Counted from the stretch's first letter, positions 37,569 to 45,227 are shown. The stretch is DNA of 64,000 bases from Fluviicoccus keumensis (GCF_004217445.1 NZ_SHKX01000010.1:744001-808000); one strand, 5' to 3'. Notes: generated by a model not told the origin, from the letters alone. Translations and numbers: made by a program.

Positions 37569-38030
37569 TCATGAACGTGAAGTCAGCGCCAATAAACCAA
37601 TTCCTAATGTTAACCAAAAAAGCCCATCATCCCTTTCTTTCGCGTTTGCCTTTGCGTAAATATTATTCCTCAGCCACACAACCATTTCCTGTGGTGAATC
37701 ATATATCGGAAGATATTTAATGTCCTTTATAAAAGCAGGGAGGCTAAGGTTCTTTTCTAATACCACCGGTAGAATTTGTTTTTTATAGGCCTTAGCAATT
37801 CCGATTTCTTGCTGAACCCAATCAGAGCATTTTGAATTATGACTCCAAAGCAGTAAAAAAAGATTACACTCCATTATTTTCGCATCAATTCCTGCTATGA
37901 GAGGCTCACCAGCGGACAATGAAAACTCAGAAACAAAAACACTAACTGAGCTACTTTCCAGAATCGTCTTCAACTGCTTAGCAACACTTATATCGGCTGT
38001 CGCATAACTCATAAAGACCATAAAGCTCAT
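37569..38030 (-). CDS. TIR domain protein with C-terminal membrane helix
   Basis: A 153-residue protein. FMVFMSYATADISVAKQL (3-20) is the first TIR strand and helix, FVSEFSLSAGE (32-42) the BB-loop region, and CSDWVQQEIGIAKAYKKQILPVVL (68-91) the segment with the likely catalytic Glu75 of bacterial TIR NADases. Residues about 136-150 (GLFWLTLGIGLLAL) form a short membrane helix. GAGGTAAT precedes the ATG. It is the last gene of a four-gene operon, 133 bases after the second TIR gene, in DNA clearly richer in AT than the flanks. A role in phage defence is inference. Confidence 0.85.
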   Translation of the reverse strand: MSFMVFMSYATADISVAKQLKTILESSSVSVFVSEFSLSAGEPLIAGIDAKIMECNLFLLLWSHNSKCSDWVQQEIGIAKAYKKQILPVVLEKNLSLPAFIKDIKYLPIYDSPQEMVVWLRNNIYAKANAKERDDGLFWLTLGIGLLALTSRS

Positions 38031-38163
38031 ATATTACCTCATCCTCAGAAATAAGCATACTATGGAGGAATAGTAAAGGGGGCTGACTCGATAGCGTTCA
38101 TCCGCCGTCGCCTCACCCCCTCATATTCTCTTGGGTTCCAATTGGGCAACTATCAATTCAGCA

Positions 38164-38967
38164 TCAGCCCACGATAACACCTTTACTGGCTTTCATCTCA
38201 TAAAGAATATCGAGAGGATTAGTATTACGGGTATCCGTACGTTTCCTCGACATCCAATGATCTAAGTCGCTAAGTGTGAGTGGGGTTAGATGCAGTGTAT
38301 CAAGCGGATATGCTACACGCAGCTCATTAGCCTCTTTGATATGCTCTAGTGATGCATTCACGCCATCATAAACTGCCTTGGCACGATGCTCTTTTGGAGG
38401 CTTTTGTCGAAGCATCCGCGTCATTGCAATTTCAGAATATATCCATGGCGACTCAGTTTCCCCTTGGCTCATAAGATAGTCATTCGGAATAAACGAATTG
38501 GGGGTATTGACAAAAATCAAACACTCACAACGATCCATCATATCCATTAATGCAGTTGAAAGCATCATATGAACATGACTTGTAGACCGATTTCTTCGGT
38601 AATAATTATAGGTCTCATATTTTTTATATTGATCGCACTCATTATCAATTACTCTAAGAAGTTCATCTGAATATCCCCAGACTGTAGAATCAATAAAAGG
38701 CTTTAATCCAAATTCCTTATGTAGCCACCCAGCAAGACCAATTATGAGGGGTTCATCCTTGTGTGAGTGAGACAGGAAAACATCAGCATCAATTGCCGGA
38801 AACCAATTCTCAATGATATCTTTTGCTTGTAAAATGCCTCGTGGACTCTCAAATCTTTTGAGATCTTTCACCACGTTCGCTTTATATTCATTATAAATTC
38901 GCTTGCCTTCTCCAAAATATTCCCTCCAGTCTTTGCGTGCTGGATCGAGGTTAAATCGTGCGTGCAT
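38164..38967 (-). CDS. TIR-like domain protein (large, with insertion)
   Basis: A 267-residue protein. An N-terminal helical region of about 58 residues precedes the TIR-like strand DADVFLSHSHKDEPLIIGLAG (60-80) and FGLKPFIDSTVWGYSDELL; a long insertion with a Tyr/Arg-rich segment follows, then CLIFVNTPNS and SPWIYSEIAMTRML, where Glu179 sits where TIR enzymes carry their catalytic glutamate. The start at 38967 has GGAG 7 bases upstream; an ATG 12 codons earlier lacks one. It begins 14 bases after the membrane-protein gene stops, so they are co-transcribed. Confidence 0.8.
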   Translation of the reverse strand: MHARFNLDPARKDWREYFGEGKRIYNEYKANVVKDLKRFESPRGILQAKDIIENWFPAIDADVFLSHSHKDEPLIIGLAGWLHKEFGLKPFIDSTVWGYSDELLRVIDNECDQYKKYETYNYYRRNRSTSHVHMMLSTALMDMMDRCECLIFVNTPNSFIPNDYLMSQGETESPWIYSEIAMTRMLRQKPPKEHRAKAVYDGVNASLEHIKEANELRVAYPLDTLHLTPLTLSDLDHWMSRKRTDTRNTNPLDILYEMKASKGVIVG

Positions 38968-38981
38968 ATGAATCTCCGTTC

Positions 38982-39605
38982 TTAATTGTGCGAATGCTTG
39001 CAATGCTTTGTGTGTTGATAAACTTTCATGACCTTGTCATCCTTATTATGAGACATATCACTAGTCATCATTGGCACTTCTCTGACAATCACGACTGGCG
39101 CAGGACAATTGCTGGTTATGGTTTTATTAACCTGGCTGTCTGGATGTTTTTCTGTTATCCGATTTACTGAAAACATGCTTGACTTCAACCCTCCAACGAT
39201 AACAATCGTTATCAGAATCACAATATGCAGTGGCCATATTGCTCGTCTTCTAGCGACATCCCAATATAACTCCTGATATTCATACCGCCTAGTGTTCATC
39301 GAAAAGCTAACAGATTGGCTAATAATGGCATCATCATAAAGGTGCCTAAATAAGCGCTCTTGGCGCAAATAAAAGGCATCAAGTCCCCAAAAGACAAATG
39401 CTGGTAAAAGAGCTGTCCAAACTAGTCCCCAAGTATTACCCTGGGCAGCAACCGCAAAGATTGCTGCGACCAAAGTCAGACTCCATCCCTTCACTAAGAA
39501 AGAGTTGTTTGCCATTCTCGAAATAATTTGCTGAATTAGTTCGAACTGACGAATCTGATCTTCATTCAATTCAATACACCCCCTATTATATGTGCTGGCC
39601 AGCAA
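38982..39605 (-). CDS. multi-spanning membrane protein of the TIR operon
   Basis: A protein of about 207 residues. Hydrophobic segments at about 41-56 (WSLTLVAAIFAVAAQG), 59-80 (containing LLPAFVFWGLDAFYL) and 123-141 (IWPLHIVILITIVIVGG) predict two close helices and a third; the N-terminal 35 residues and the tail from about 145 are soluble. The layout is reminiscent of the small two-helix SLATT-type effectors of bacterial conflict systems, but the family is not certain. There is no ATG: the frame begins with TTG at 39605, or TTG at residue 12 after AGGGGG. It overlaps the upstream TIR gene by 20 bases. Confidence 0.75.
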   Translation of the reverse strand: MLASTYNRGCIELNEDQIRQFELIQQIISRMANNSFLVKGWSLTLVAAIFAVAAQGNTWGLVWTALLPAFVFWGLDAFYLRQERLFRHLYDDAIISQSVSFSMNTRRYEYQELYWDVARRRAIWPLHIVILITIVIVGGLKSSMFSVNRITEKHPDSQVNKTITSNCPAPVVIVREVPMMTSDMSHNKDDKVMKVYQHTKHCKHSHN

Positions 39606-40146
39606 TCCATCGACTAAAAGACATATATTCAGTCAAAGTCCTATGGACAAATAATGTTCCACCTGTATTGACAACATATGGGTACACACCGAGATATTCT
39701 TGCCCTCTATATTCCTCTGGTTGATTCGGATTTAATGCAATCGGAAGGATTGCTGCTTTCTGTTTAAGTCCATCCATCAAACCAAGTTCCCAAGGCATCC
39801 ATTTTGAGTTTTCAGCATTTTGTGTAGTGGCATATAATAATGACCGTGACTGCGTCATACGAGCCCTTAATGTTTGAGCTGTACTCTTACTGACCTCTAG
39901 TCTACTTAGCTGCTGGTCATCTATCCAGTCAACATACACAGAGTAACCAAGATCCTCTAAAGCCAACTTAATTCCAATTATAATTTTCCTATCAAGATAG
40001 CTGTGCGAAAGAAAAATATCAAAACTACTCATTCTGGCAGAGGCTTCAACACTTTCTTTTATGAGTCCTTCCATACTTACGGAACGCTTTGATATCTGTT
40101 CCCTTTTTGCTCTTTCAATTAAGGTTTGCTGGTCGAACAATGCCAT
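39586..40146 (-). CDS. TIR-like domain protein, first gene of the operon
   Basis: A 186-residue protein. After a helical N-terminus (1-40), SFDIFLSHSYLDRKIIIGIKL (41-61) is the first TIR strand and helix, YSVYVDWIDDQQLSR (68-82) the second strand and loop, and SRSLLYATTQNAENSKWMPWELGLMDGLK contains the likely catalytic Glu120. The pattern is close to the DUF1863/ThsB-like TIR group. AGGAG lies 7 bases before the ATG and a -10-like TATAAC at 40177-40172 lies upstream. It is translationally coupled (20-base overlap) to the membrane-protein gene. Confidence 0.83.
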   Translation of the reverse strand: MALFDQQTLIERAKREQISKRSVSMEGLIKESVEASARMSSFDIFLSHSYLDRKIIIGIKLALEDLGYSVYVDWIDDQQLSRLEVSKSTAQTLRARMTQSRSLLYATTQNAENSKWMPWELGLMDGLKQKAAILPIALNPNQPEEYRGQEYLGVYPYVVNTGGTLFVHRTLTEYMSFSRWIAGQHI

Positions 40147-40171
40147 CTTATGCTCCTATCCATCGTGCAAA

Positions 40172-40177
40172 GTTATA
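40172..40177 (-). promoter_or_regulatory. candidate -10 element of the TIR operon
   Basis: TATAAC read on the minus strand, 26 bases upstream of the first TIR start codon, with a weak -35 (TTAATG, 18-base spacer). It is the only promoter-like sequence before the operon. Confidence 0.35.
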
Positions 40178-40197
40178 ACTATCTTGGAGAAAACGCA

Positions 40198-40359
40198 TTA
40201 AAAACGGGGTCCATTATTAAAAATGGGGTCAGACACGATATCCGCTCCACCCGGCTCCTCTTCACCCCCCCAGCCTAGGACTACAGCCAACGCATCAGCA
40301 ACCCGGCCAAAAGCCGCTGCCAGACACACATTCACACAAGATAAAAAGGATCGGAACAT
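40198..40359 (-). pseudogene. truncated 5' remnant of a secreted-protein gene
   Basis: A 53-codon frame starting at 40359 (MFRSFLSCVNVCLAAAFGR) has a hydrophobic, signal-like start and then runs into unrelated sequence and a stop at the island edge. Its leader (GGAG, then GTGTTTCC before the ATG) is homologous to the leader of the gene at 42372-42890, including ACTCCATGTAAA 10-11 bases from the start. It looks like a leftover copy of that gene's 5' end, not a working gene. Confidence 0.45.
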
Positions 40360-40530
40360 CCAGGAAACACTCCATGTAAAACCCGCCAACGGGCAACTTC
40401 CTTCAGGGATAGGGCATCAGACAAAGCCCGAGCATTGCTCCTTTTTAGTCCAAAAAAAGACAGCCGTAAAGTAGGGAAATCCCCGAATTTCAACCCCTCA
40501 GCCCGCCGGAACAGGAAACGTGACGGAAGT
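40360..40530 (-). repeat. decayed copy of the regulatory DNA of the 42-45 kb cluster
   Basis: GTAAAGTAGGGAAAT at 40466-40480 and GAAACGTGACG at 40515-40525 recur at 45232-45246 and 45281-45291 with identical 49-base spacing and intervening similarity. ACTCCATGTAAA at 40369-40380, then CCCG..AACGGGC and TTCNTTCAGG-like text, recurs at 42901-42945. So this stretch combines the promoter region before the 43831-45141 gene with the leader of the 42372-42890 gene. The IS256-family element has inserted at its right end. Confidence 0.7.
40524..40530. repeat. target-site duplication of the IS element, left
   Basis: CGGAAGT immediately outside the left inverted repeat; the same seven bases immediately follow the right inverted repeat at 41889-41895. 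Confidence 0.8.
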
Positions 40531-40558
40531 GAGCCTGTAAACGATTCCGTGTAACTGC
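40531..40558 (+). repeat. IS terminal inverted repeat (left)
   Basis: Begins GAGCCTGTAAACG and ends TTCCGTGTAACTGC; 24 of 28 positions match the reverse complement of the right end, with mismatches clustered at positions 12-16. Confidence 0.88.
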
Positions 40559-40563
40559 GGATT

Positions 40564-41817
40564 TTATAGTTGATCCGGCATCCGGTCTTCGAACTCGATG
40601 CTGAACCGGTTCAGGGCCTGCTTCCAGTCCCGGACCGGCATCGACCACTTCTTCGAGGCCTGCTGGATGGCCAGATACACCAGCTTATACACCGCATCAT
40701 CCGTGGGGAACAGCTTCTTCAGCTTGATCGCCTTGCGGATGACGCTGTTCAGAGATTCGATGGCGTTCGTGGTGTAGATCACCTTGCGGATGTCGTCCGG
40801 ATAGTCGAACAGCGTCACCAGATTCTCCCAGTTATTCCGCCATGACCGGCTGATGCTCGGATACTTGCCATCCCACTTCCCGGTAAAAACGTCCAACTGG
40901 GTTTCGGCGGCCTGCCGGGTCGGCGACTGGTAAATCGTCTTCAGATCGGCCGCCACCGGGCGACGATCCTTGTCAGTGACGTACTTCAGCGAATGCCGTA
41001 CCTGATGCACGATGCAAAGCTGGATGCGGGTTTGGGGATAGACCGCCCGGATGGCATCCGGGAAGCCCTTCAGGCCATCCACGCAAGCGATGAAGATGTC
41101 CTTCAGGCCCCGGTTCTGGAGTTGGGTCAGCACGTTCATCCAGAACTTCGCCCCCTCGTTCTCGGTCATCCACAGGCCCAGCAACTCCTTGTGCCCCTCC
41201 AGGTTGATACCCAGCGCCAGATAGACGGACTTGTCGATCACGCGTTGATCCTGCTGGACCTTGACCACCAGGCAGTCGAGATAGACGATGGGGTACAGGG
41301 CATCCAGCGGCCGGTTCTGCCAGGCGATCACCTCTTCGATGACCGCATCCGTAACCTTGCTGACCAGCGCCGGGGAAACCTCGACGCCGTAGAGCTGCTG
41401 GAACATGTCGCAGATATCGCGGGTGCTCATGCCCCGGGCGTAGAGCGCCAGGATCTGGTCGTCCATGGCGGTGAAGCGGGTCTGGCCCTTGCGCACCAGC
41501 AACGGCTCAAAGCTGCCGTTACGGTCGCGGGGCGTGCTGATCTCGATCTCGCCGTCGGTGGTCTTCAGCGTCTTCTCGCCAAAGCCGTTGCGGCTGTTGC
41601 CGGAATCACGCCCGGCGAAGGCATGCTTGTCGTAACCAAGATGCTCGGTCAACTCAGTGGACAGGGCCTTCTCTACAGTTAGCTTAAGCAACTGGCGGCT
41701 GAGCCGGTTCAGGTCATCGGGCGTTTTGACGTGGCGGGCAATTTCCTCGATGACGTGATCAGGAATCTCAGGGGTCAGCCCGTCATCAACGGGCTTGGTC
41801 TTGCGGGGTCTGCTCAT
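40564..41817 (-). CDS. IS256 family transposase
   Basis: A 417-residue DDE transposase of the mutator/IS256 type. It shows an N-terminal DNA-binding region, the family blocks LGYDKHAFAGRDSGNSRNG, AMDDQILALYARGMSTRDI, the first acid in YPIVYLDCLVVKV, FIACVDGLKGFPDAI with the second, and the C-terminal YTTNAIESLNSVIRKAIK with the catalytic Glu. No frameshift or stop interrupts it, so the element may still be active. The gene fills the element except for about 30 and 70 bases at the ends. Confidence 0.97.
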   Translation of the reverse strand: MSRPRKTKPVDDGLTPEIPDHVIEEIARHVKTPDDLNRLSRQLLKLTVEKALSTELTEHLGYDKHAFAGRDSGNSRNGFGEKTLKTTDGEIEISTPRDRNGSFEPLLVRKGQTRFTAMDDQILALYARGMSTRDICDMFQQLYGVEVSPALVSKVTDAVIEEVIAWQNRPLDALYPIVYLDCLVVKVQQDQRVIDKSVYLALGINLEGHKELLGLWMTENEGAKFWMNVLTQLQNRGLKDIFIACVDGLKGFPDAIRAVYPQTRIQLCIVHQVRHSLKYVTDKDRRPVAADLKTIYQSPTRQAAETQLDVFTGKWDGKYPSISRSWRNNWENLVTLFDYPDDIRKVIYTTNAIESLNSVIRKAIKLKKLFPTDDAVYKLVYLAIQQASKKWSMPVRDWKQALNRFSIEFEDRMPDQL

Positions 41818-41860
41818 GGCTGCTTCTCCAGCATGGGCCTCTTGTACCAGAGGCGGAAAA

Positions 41861-41888
41861 GCAGTTACACGGTTTTATTTACAGGCTC
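41861..41888 (-). repeat. IS terminal inverted repeat (right)
   Basis: On the minus strand it begins GAGCCTGTAAATA and ends AACCGTGTAACTGC, matching the left end at 24 of 28 positions. Confidence 0.88.
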
Positions 41889-41895
41889 CGGAAGT
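41889..41895. repeat. target-site duplication of the IS element, right
   Basis: CGGAAGT, identical to 40524-40530. Removing the element and one copy restores GTGACGGAAGTCAC, continuous with the duplicated promoter-like text. Confidence 0.8.
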
Positions 41896-41905
41896 CACAC
41901 ACCCC

Positions 41906-42371
41906 TCAAAAACACACCCTATTCAAATAACCCACCGCCTCCACAATCCTCTTCATCGACTTCCCCAAACTCTTCGCCTGCCCCGCCTCCACCTTCGCAC
42001 ACCCAGCAAAAAGGCCCCCATCACCTGACTGTAATTATCCCCATTGATCGCCAGCAACTCCCTCGTCGCCTCGTTGAACAGCAGATACTCCTTGTCCGTA
42101 ATCTCGATGCTGCCCAAGGCATTCAGCGCCGACTGCTGCAGATTGGCCACCTCCATGCTCTCGCGGACACTCTTGCCGGACTTCAACTGCTTCAACAGCG
42201 CCTCCGCCGCCAGACGCTGCTGCAGATCATCCAGAACCACCGGCGACACAAAGCTGGACAGGCTGCGCGACGTGCCCGCCACGGGTTATAGGACAACCGC
42301 AGCGGCCCGGAGACCAGACGCTTCAGATAGGTATCGACATAGGCGTCATAGCCCTCGGCACCGTCCTTGCC
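41906..42371 (-). pseudogene. frameshifted fragment of an unknown gene
   Basis: Three frames must be joined to read one protein. GKDGAEGYDAYVDTYLKRL (from 42371) ends near NP at about 42285; the next frame continues VAGTSRSLSSFVSPVVLDD to GDNYSQVMGAFLLG near 42000; a third frame continues AKVEAGQAKSLGKSMKRI to RVCF and a TGA at 41906-41908. The first segment also follows, in frame, the TAG stop of the gene at 42372, so its own start is missing. The coherent amino acid text across the breaks indicates a recently broken gene. Family not recognised. Confidence 0.65.
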
Positions 42372-42890
42372 CTACATCCCCACTCTCGACACCCCGCCCG
42401 ACGACAACACCCGCCACCCCTTATCCACCCACACAAAATCCACCGCAAAAGACCCCGTCGAACGCATCTGCCCCCAATTCTCCTGCGACGTCCAACGCAA
42501 CCGGGCTGTCTGCGCATCATAATGCCCCCCGTCAAACACCCAGGGCACACTGCCCTTCAAATCCGGATAAAACCCGTTCTTGATCTGCTGCCGCAACATT
42601 CCCGTAAAACTGCCGCCATTCGCTTTCGCACAGCGGTACTCCTTCAGGCAGTTATCAATCGACCCCGCCGAATACCCCGCCAGCAAACGCCGCGCCGTCA
42701 CCTCGTCATCCTTCAGGGCCGCCTCACGGAAGCGCTCATACACCGCCACCAGCTTCTTCACCTGAGGATCATCATCCCGAATCACCACGGTGTCGGCCAA
42801 TGCCGAGGAAACCGGCAGACATAGCAGCAACAAGGCTTGAAACCGCCGCAACACATCGTTAGCAACCAAGGAAAGGGAAAGTCGGGACAT
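42372..42890 (-). CDS. small secreted protein of unknown function
   Basis: A 172-residue protein with an N-terminal export signal (FQALLLLCLPVSSALA) and a mature region beginning DTVVIRDDDPQVKKLVAVYERFREAALKDDE. Two cysteines (CLKEYRC) could form a disulfide. The C-terminal half (TARLRWTSQENW, SFAVDFVWVDKGWRVLSS) resembles the strand pattern of NTF2-like domains, which is only a guess. It is the third gene of an apparent operon with the two paralogues upstream, and its leader contains GGAG and a CCCGTTAACGGG palindrome. Confidence 0.65.
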   Translation of the reverse strand: MSRLSLSLVANDVLRRFQALLLLCLPVSSALADTVVIRDDDPQVKKLVAVYERFREAALKDDEVTARRLLAGYSAGSIDNCLKEYRCAKANGGSFTGMLRQQIKNGFYPDLKGSVPWVFDGGHYDAQTARLRWTSQENWGQMRSTGSFAVDFVWVDKGWRVLSSGGVSRVGM

Positions 42891-42947
42891 CGGCGGAAAT
42901 ACTCCATGTAAAGGTAAAGCCCGTTAACGGGCCAATTTCATCAGGAC

Positions 42948-43802
42948 TCACTGAGGCTCCGCCGAAGCAATACAGGCCTCCTTGGCCAGCCGGTAATCCC
43001 GGTAAACCGGCATCATTCGCGGCAGCGAGGGTTCCACCAGCGTGGTCGGCACCATCATGGCGGTCGTGTCACGGCCGAAGGCATAACCGTACACCAGCGC
43101 CCCGGTCTTGACCTGGATCTCGTTCAGCAGGGGCAGCACCGGCTTGCCGTGGCAATAGTAAAAGCCGCTCAGGCACTGGCACACCGGGTCGCCGTCCAGA
43201 TAGGTATCCAGTCGCCCCAGCGCCTGCTGCTCAACCGGCACGGTGCTGCCCGGCTCCATCAACACCCGGGTTCCGGGGCCGTGGATCACCTTCAGCAAGG
43301 CATTGCCCGCCGGGTTGCTAAGCCGCCAATCCACCGGCTCGCCGGAAATCATGATCAGAATGACCGGAACCGGGATCCGGTCCAGGATCACCGAGACCTC
43401 CTTGTGCCGGTACAACGGGCGGGTCAGGCCCACCACCACCAGACGCGGCGGGGTAAGGCGGTAACGGAGCGGCAACTTCCCCAGCGTCACGCTCATCGGA
43501 TTGGCATCCGGCCAACGCAAGGACTCCCCGCTGGCCGATGAATGGCTGACCCCCACGGAAAAGCCCGTGGACGGGGGGGCCGCGGATGCCTTGGCCGCCG
43601 CGATATCACTCGCCGTGACTTTGCCGATGTCTTCGTGCACAAACTCGTCCAGCGCCCTGATCCGGCTGCCGGGGGTCTGGAAGATGGCCAAATCCGGCAT
43701 GACCAGATCGCCCCGCATCGTGTTGAAGGCGGACAATCCCATGAAAGCGAGGCCCGCACCGGCGGCAATCCCGAACACTAGCGGCAGAATACTTTGGCGC
43801 AT
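42948..43802 (-). CDS. membrane-anchored protein of unknown function (short paralogue)
   Basis: A 284-residue protein with one N-terminal membrane helix (ILPLVFGIAAGAGLAFMGLSAF). Its C-terminal ~150 residues align with those of the 436-residue protein encoded just upstream: PPRLVVVGL / PPQLLLVGI, VSVILDRIPVPVILIM / VTVVLNKAPTPLILML, KVIHGPGTRV / KVIHSRDTSV, CQCLSGFYYCHGKPVLPLLN / CSCAGAYFHCENRPLLPLIN, and TGALVYGYAF / TGLPVYGYTM. Conserved cysteines in this block suggest a disulfide in the periplasm. It lies 28 bases after the upstream gene. Function unknown. Confidence 0.7.
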   Translation of the reverse strand: MRQSILPLVFGIAAGAGLAFMGLSAFNTMRGDLVMPDLAIFQTPGSRIRALDEFVHEDIGKVTASDIAAAKASAAPPSTGFSVGVSHSSASGESLRWPDANPMSVTLGKLPLRYRLTPPRLVVVGLTRPLYRHKEVSVILDRIPVPVILIMISGEPVDWRLSNPAGNALLKVIHGPGTRVLMEPGSTVPVEQQALGRLDTYLDGDPVCQCLSGFYYCHGKPVLPLLNEIQVKTGALVYGYAFGRDTTAMMVPTTLVEPSLPRMMPVYRDYRLAKEACIASAEPQ

Positions 43803-43830
43803 CTCCGGCTCCTCCGGTCAATGGGGGTTG

Positions 43831-45141
43831 TCAGAAGGCATCCAGCATGGTGTCGAAATTCGGGCTGGCCTTGGCGCTGCACTGGCGGCTCTCGTCCCGG
43901 AATCGCTGCAATTGACCACCCAGATTCTTCAGCGTTCCGGCCAGGATTTGCTTCGGCGCTTCCACCATGGCGGCCTCGTATTCCATTGTGTAGCCATATA
44001 CCGGCAGGCCGGTTTTTAACTGCAAGGCGTTGATCAGTGGCAGCAACGGCCGGTTTTCGCAATGAAAATAGGCGCCGGCACAGCTGCAGCTCAGGTCATC
44101 GCTCCGGAAACTGGTCAACGACGGAAACTCCTTCGCCTCCACCGGAATCGGGACGGGTGTTTCCAGACTGACACTGGTGTCGCGAGAGTGAATGACTTTG
44201 GCGATCGGGGTGTTGGCGGGGTTCTTGATCACCCAGTGCACGCCAGAACCTCCGTCCAGCATCAGGATCAGCGGCGTGGGCGCCTTGTTCAGAACGACGG
44301 TGACCGAAGAGTCCGGTAGTGTGGACTTGTAAATGCCCACCAGAAGCAGCTGGGGCGGGTTAGCCGTAAATTCCGGCGACAGGCTGCCCACGGACAGGGT
44401 CGCGCTTTGCTGGGGCAGGAACGCCAGGCCCTGGTTGCTTTCTTCATACGGGTCCGACGGCCGGGAGTGCTTGATGGGCAGGGAGACGGGGTGCCGGTTT
44501 TCCTCTTGGACCTCATCTTCATTCACTATCGATACCGCCAGGTCGGTGGTATGCCAATTGTTGAAGAAGCGTACTTCAACCAGATGGTCACCCCGGGAAA
44601 AATGGTAGGGGAACTCTGCTTTTTCATCCCCCTCGTACACCACCACCCCATCCACCGCGATGCGGGCGACACCCTGCGAAATATCCACCTTGAAATACTT
44701 GAGGGTGTCTTGGTCGAAACCCGCTTTTCCGGCCCAGTACGCCCCGAAATCCTCGGACGGGGTCTCGTACTGGTCATGCCACGCATAACTGATGCCAATC
44801 TTGGGCATGGTTGTCTTGTCCAGCACCTTCCCCAGGCGGGTATCGAAATAGACCGCGTTGAATTCGCCTTTTGGGGCGCTGGCCTTGGCGCTCACCAGGG
44901 CGGCCGCGAAACGGTTAATGATCTCGGACCGGTCGGTAGCGGCCTCGGGTTTGGACGGGGCCATGATGTCCGCGACCATCTTGTCCACATTACGGATCGC
45001 GGCTTCGTTGTCCTGCAGGGCAACCTTGGCGGCCTGGGTTTTCTGCGCCTTTTGACGGCTATCGACCTGATAGTAGGCCACGGTGCCCACGATTGCGCCG
45101 ATGGCGAGTCCCAACAGCAGTTTTCTGGTCGGTTCCTGCAT
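43831..45141 (-). CDS. membrane-anchored protein with PA14-like domain (long paralogue)
   Basis: A 436-residue protein. An N-terminal helix (LLLGLAIGAIVGTVAYY) anchors it, then about 90 residues of charged linker, then a PA14-like region with DFGAYWAGKAGF, YFKVDISQGVARIAVDG and HLVEVRFFNNWHTTDLAVSI, which may bind carbohydrate. The C-terminal ~150 residues are paralogous to the gene at 42948-43802 and contain the cysteines of CSCAGAYFHC. The start at 45141 is used because it gives the membrane anchor near the N-terminus; the frame is open to 45183. First gene of a three-gene operon; function unknown. Confidence 0.72.
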   Translation of the reverse strand: MQEPTRKLLLGLAIGAIVGTVAYYQVDSRQKAQKTQAAKVALQDNEAAIRNVDKMVADIMAPSKPEAATDRSEIINRFAAALVSAKASAPKGEFNAVYFDTRLGKVLDKTTMPKIGISYAWHDQYETPSEDFGAYWAGKAGFDQDTLKYFKVDISQGVARIAVDGVVVYEGDEKAEFPYHFSRGDHLVEVRFFNNWHTTDLAVSIVNEDEVQEENRHPVSLPIKHSRPSDPYEESNQGLAFLPQQSATLSVGSLSPEFTANPPQLLLVGIYKSTLPDSSVTVVLNKAPTPLILMLDGGSGVHWVIKNPANTPIAKVIHSRDTSVSLETPVPIPVEAKEFPSLTSFRSDDLSCSCAGAYFHCENRPLLPLINALQLKTGLPVYGYTMEYEAAMVEAPKQILAGTLKNLGGQLQRFRDESRQCSAKASPNFDTMLDAF

Positions 45142-45227
45142 GGTGTGTTGCTTCCTGAACGAACGGCTTCCTGCGGCCGGCAACGAAACCGGCGAAGGGA
45201 TGAATGCTTATTAGAGCAAGAAAAGGC

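Larger units (their letters stand above)
40531..41888 (-). mobile_element. IS256-family insertion sequence, apparently complete
   Basis: A 1358-bp element bounded by 28-bp imperfect terminal inverted repeats (40531-40558 and 41861-41888) that begin GAGCCTGTAAA and end CCGTGTAACTGC, matching at 24 of 28 positions. It carries one intact transposase gene and is flanked by a 7-bp direct repeat CGGAAGT, evidence of a transposition event at this site. IS256 elements usually make 8-9 bp duplications, so the 7 bp seen is slightly short. Confidence 0.92.

Noticed and set aside
37569..40146. Classical Thoeris or CBASS system
   Set aside because: No ThsA-like SIR2/SLOG effector and no cGAS/DncV-type nucleotidyltransferase is present; the operon can only be called TIR-based.
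40198..40389. Small intact gene between the TIR operon and the IS
   Set aside because: Only a signal-like start followed by unrelated sequence; better explained as a truncated duplicate of the 42.4-kb gene.
37500..40530. tRNA or integrase marking the island boundary
   Set aside because: No tRNA-like fold, direct-repeat attachment site or integrase gene was seen at either edge; only an IS transposase is present.
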